Shown here piece after piece: positions 62,330 through 64,000 of a DNA stretch of 64,000 nt. Within the stretch, counting starts at the first letter, position 1. Each line of letters begins with the position of its first letter. The notes under the pieces are model-generated. The model saw only the letters and a program-made list of their open reading frames with translations, did not search any database and was not told the origin of the DNA. This stretch comes from Leucothrix mucor DSM 2157 (GTDB taxonomy: Bacteria; Pseudomonadota; Gammaproteobacteria; Thiotrichales; Thiotrichaceae), in contig NZ_ATTE01000001.1 in the NCBI RefSeq assembly GCF_000419525.1, positions 4,090,501 to 4,154,500 of the forward strand, given 5' to 3'. A program made the position numbers and the translations under genes.

Positions 62330-63262
62330 ATGCTCCAGATTTTAGAAATTGTACTGCCAGTATTTTTAGTGATTGGCAGCGGTTATCTGGCCGCATATTT
62401 TAAGCTTTTCAGCGCCGCTCAAGCCTCGGCACTCATGCGTTTTGCCACGCAGTTAGCGATTCCCTGTTTGCTGTTTATGGCAATTGTTCGTTTGGATTTG
62501 GGTAAGGAATTCAAGTTTGAGATTTTAGCGCCGTTTTATATTGGCGCGGTATGTAGCTTCGGCTTGGTCTGGCTGGGAGCAGGGCTTATCTTTAAGCATA
62601 ATCCGGGTGTGCGGGTAGCCATTGGCTTTGCCGGTTTGTTTTCCAATTTGGTGTTAATTGGTCTGGCGATTATCGAGCTAGCCTATGGCGCTGCAGCCTT
62701 AAAAGTGGCGTTTGCTATTGTCGCGATGCATGCCCCATTTTGCTACATCCTCGGGATTACCGCGATGGAGTTCTCGCGGGCTGATGGTTTGGGCTTAGCC
62801 GAGACCCTGAGGCGAGTTTTCAAACAGGTATTTTCCAACACATTGATGCTTGGCATTATGTTGGGCTTTATTGTAAACCTCACGCATCTCCCTGTTCCCG
62901 GACCATTGGAAACCGCCTTAGATTTATTTGCCCGTGCGGCGTTGCCGGTAGCGCTATTTGGGTTGGGTGCAATGCTGATGAGTTACCGCTTGCGCTCAGG
63001 TTTAGGCGAGGTGGGAATGATCACAGTGGGCATGCTGATCGTGCATCCGCTGGTAGCATATGTAATCGGTCATTTTGTATTTAACCTGCCGCCAGAGCTG
63101 CTGAACCCAATCGTGGTGTTAGCCGCTATGCCACCGGGAATGAATGTGTATATCTTTGCGGAGATGTATAACCGCGCGCAGGGGATTGCAGCTTCCTCGG
63201 TGTTGGTATCGACGGTGCTATCCGTTGTCACCATTTCAATTTGGTTGGCGATTTTAGGGTAA
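62330..63262 (+). CDS. AEC-family transporter (auxin efflux carrier type)
   Basis: A 310-residue permease with ten predicted transmembrane helices in two five-helix halves separated by a short loop near residue 155. Features of the family are the start LEIVLPVFLVIGSGYLAAYF, the FATQLAIPCLLF segment with a helix-breaking Pro, and the C-terminal VVLAAMPPGMNVYIFAEMY. AEC proteins export small organic acids or amino-acid-like compounds; substrate cannot be inferred. Monocistronic; ends before an octamer repeat array. Confidence 0.9.
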   Translation: MLQILEIVLPVFLVIGSGYLAAYFKLFSAAQASALMRFATQLAIPCLLFMAIVRLDLGKEFKFEILAPFYIGAVCSFGLVWLGAGLIFKHNPGVRVAIGFAGLFSNLVLIGLAIIELAYGAAALKVAFAIVAMHAPFCYILGITAMEFSRADGLGLAETLRRVFKQVFSNTLMLGIMLGFIVNLTHLPVPGPLETALDLFARAALPVALFGLGAMLMSYRLRSGLGEVGMITVGMLIVHPLVAYVIGHFVFNLPPELLNPIVVLAAMPPGMNVYIFAEMYNRAQGIAASSVLVSTVLSVVTISIWLAILG

Positions 63263-63310
63263 TTAACGAAAGTATTTAGCAGCCAGTGCAATCACTAAGA
63301 TCACACTGGC

Positions 63311-63402
63311 TGCAGTTATGCAGTTATGCAGTTATGCAGTTATGCAGTTATGCAGTTATGCAGTTATGCAGTTATGCAGTTATGCAGTTATGCAGTTATG
63401 CA
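63311..63402. repeat. Perfect octanucleotide array, 11.5 x TGCAGTTA
   Basis: Ninety-two bases of uninterrupted TGCAGTTA units lie between the convergent AEC transporter and oxidoreductase genes. Eleven bases separate the array from the oxidoreductase stop. A unit of eight bases is not a multiple of three, and no supported gene reads through it. Confidence 0.97.
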
Positions 63403-63413
63403 CTACGCCAAAC

Positions 63414-64000
63414 CTATACTTCGACCGCCGCTCTAGCATTCGATGAAGCCACCAACGCCTCAATCAACTGATGCACTTTTAACGACTCTCGCCCACTAGC
63501 TAATGGCTCGCGCTTTTCAATTAACGACTCTGCAAAATCCTTAATCATGGTGCCATGCCAGCTTGACCCAAATGCCATGGGGTTGGCTCCGCTGCCAGTG
63601 GCCGTATCTTCGCCAAACTCTTCACTGCGCCCATCGCGCCAGTTCAACTTGCATAATCCGCGAGTAATCTCCGCAACCGCATGATCAAAGTGCAGGGTGA
63701 TTGACTCTGAGTTTCCGGGGAAGCTGGCCGTGGTTGCCATCAGCGAGCCAATCGCGCCATTTTTAAAAGTCAGGCCAGCGCTAACAAAATCTTCAGCTTC
63801 CATCTCATGAAAGGCGGAGGTGCGACACATGGCCTGCACTTCGCTCACTTCACCTGTCAGGCTAATCATCAAATCCAATACGTGAATGGCTTGTGTCATT
63901 AATACGCCGCCACCATCGCGGGCATAGGTGCCACGGCCAGGCTCGTCGTAATAGGCTTGATCACGCCACCAAGGGATGTACACATTCACCATGCCAAGCT
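63414..64000 (-). CDS. Gfo/Idh/MocA-family oxidoreductase, C-terminal part (cut by window edge)
   Basis: The visible 195 codons encode the C-terminal alpha/beta substrate-binding domain of an NAD(P)-dependent sugar or inositol dehydrogenase-type enzyme. Landmarks are the WWRDQAYYDE segment, GGGVLMTQAIHVLDLMISLTG (Gly run and H-x2-D-L typical of the family), and a C-terminal PLASGRESLKVHQLIEALVASS. The Rossmann domain lies beyond the right edge; the frame is open across 64000. Substrate unknown. Confidence 0.9.
   Translation of the reverse strand, partial: LGMVNVYIPWWRDQAYYDEPGRGTYARDGGGVLMTQAIHVLDLMISLTGEVSEVQAMCRTSAFHEMEAEDFVSAGLTFKNGAIGSLMATTASFPGNSESITLHFDHAVAEITRGLCKLNWRDGRSEEFGEDTATGSGANPMAFGSSWHGTMIKDFAESLIEKREPLASGRESLKVHQLIEALVASSNARAAVEV

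Noticed and set aside
63286..63471. Plus-strand reading frame through the octamer array
   Set aside because: It encodes only a repeated peptide from the microsatellite, has no ribosome binding site and runs into the antisense of the oxidoreductase gene.

Overview
The window is gene-dense bacterial chromosome of a gammaproteobacterium. The evidence is the mutL-miaA-hfq-hflX and trxA-rho orders, the ispB/rplU-rpmA divergent pair, OxyR with a peroxiredoxin-glutaredoxin, RapA, FtsEX, and phasins. GC looks moderate (high 40s by eye). The gene mix (Pel exopolysaccharide, PHA storage, multiheme cytochrome c) would suit a surface-attached marine or sulfur-cycle lineage such as Thiotrichales, but that placement is inference. 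No tRNA, rRNA or CRISPR array was found.

Layout. 1-3.3 kb: two low-complexity membrane-linked proteins, ispB, rplU-rpmA. 3.5-7 kb: a carbamoyltransferase / SxtJ / DUF5989 / SGNH-hydrolase cassette resembling the sxtI-J-K trio. 7.2-22 kb: a TatD-family nuclease convergent with a complete-looking but rearranged pel operon on the minus strand. It reads pelA hydrolase, pelB, pelD, pelE, pelF, pelG, then a separate 1006-residue deacetylase-like protein; pelC is not present. 22-26.5 kb: an ABC transporter operon with an AttH-like lipocalin protein. 26.7-31 kb: HopJ-family protein, CobW GTPase, a membrane-anchored Rad50-like ATPase with a small overlapping partner, and a lipoprotein. 31-38 kb: rho, trxA and a redox block (gorA, peroxiredoxin-glutaredoxin, oxyR), then a glycosyltransferase. 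38-46.7 kb: a DUF1131 lipoprotein, hflX, hfq, miaA, mutL, ftsX, ftsE, nadC. 46.7-53 kb: triheme cytochrome c, rapA, an esterase, a flavin reductase-MarR fusion. 53-55.6 kb: a degraded rtcB with a structured RNA upstream and a small ArfA-like-organised gene downstream, then an SGNH lipoprotein. 55.6-58.2 kb: two phasins and an IS1182-type element inserted in their terminator. 58.4-64 kb: a frameshifted SnoaL-like gene, cytochrome b561, a second GH114 lipoprotein, a VF530 protein with a DPWG-repeat tail, an AEC transporter and a partial Gfo/Idh/MocA oxidoreductase.

The most notable item is in the 45.3-45.8 kb gap. A perfect sigma-54 promoter on the minus strand is followed about 180 nt later by a Rho-independent terminator. 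Between them lies no credible ORF but several AAnAAnAA motifs. This is the architecture of the CrcZ/CrcY class of Hfq-titrating small RNAs, here at a locus (nadC-ftsE) that I do not know to carry one. Other points to check are the PelD I-site change, the split pelA, the terminator lying inside a small ORF, the leader RNA before the rtcB remnant, and the PhaR-type operator at the phasin promoter.
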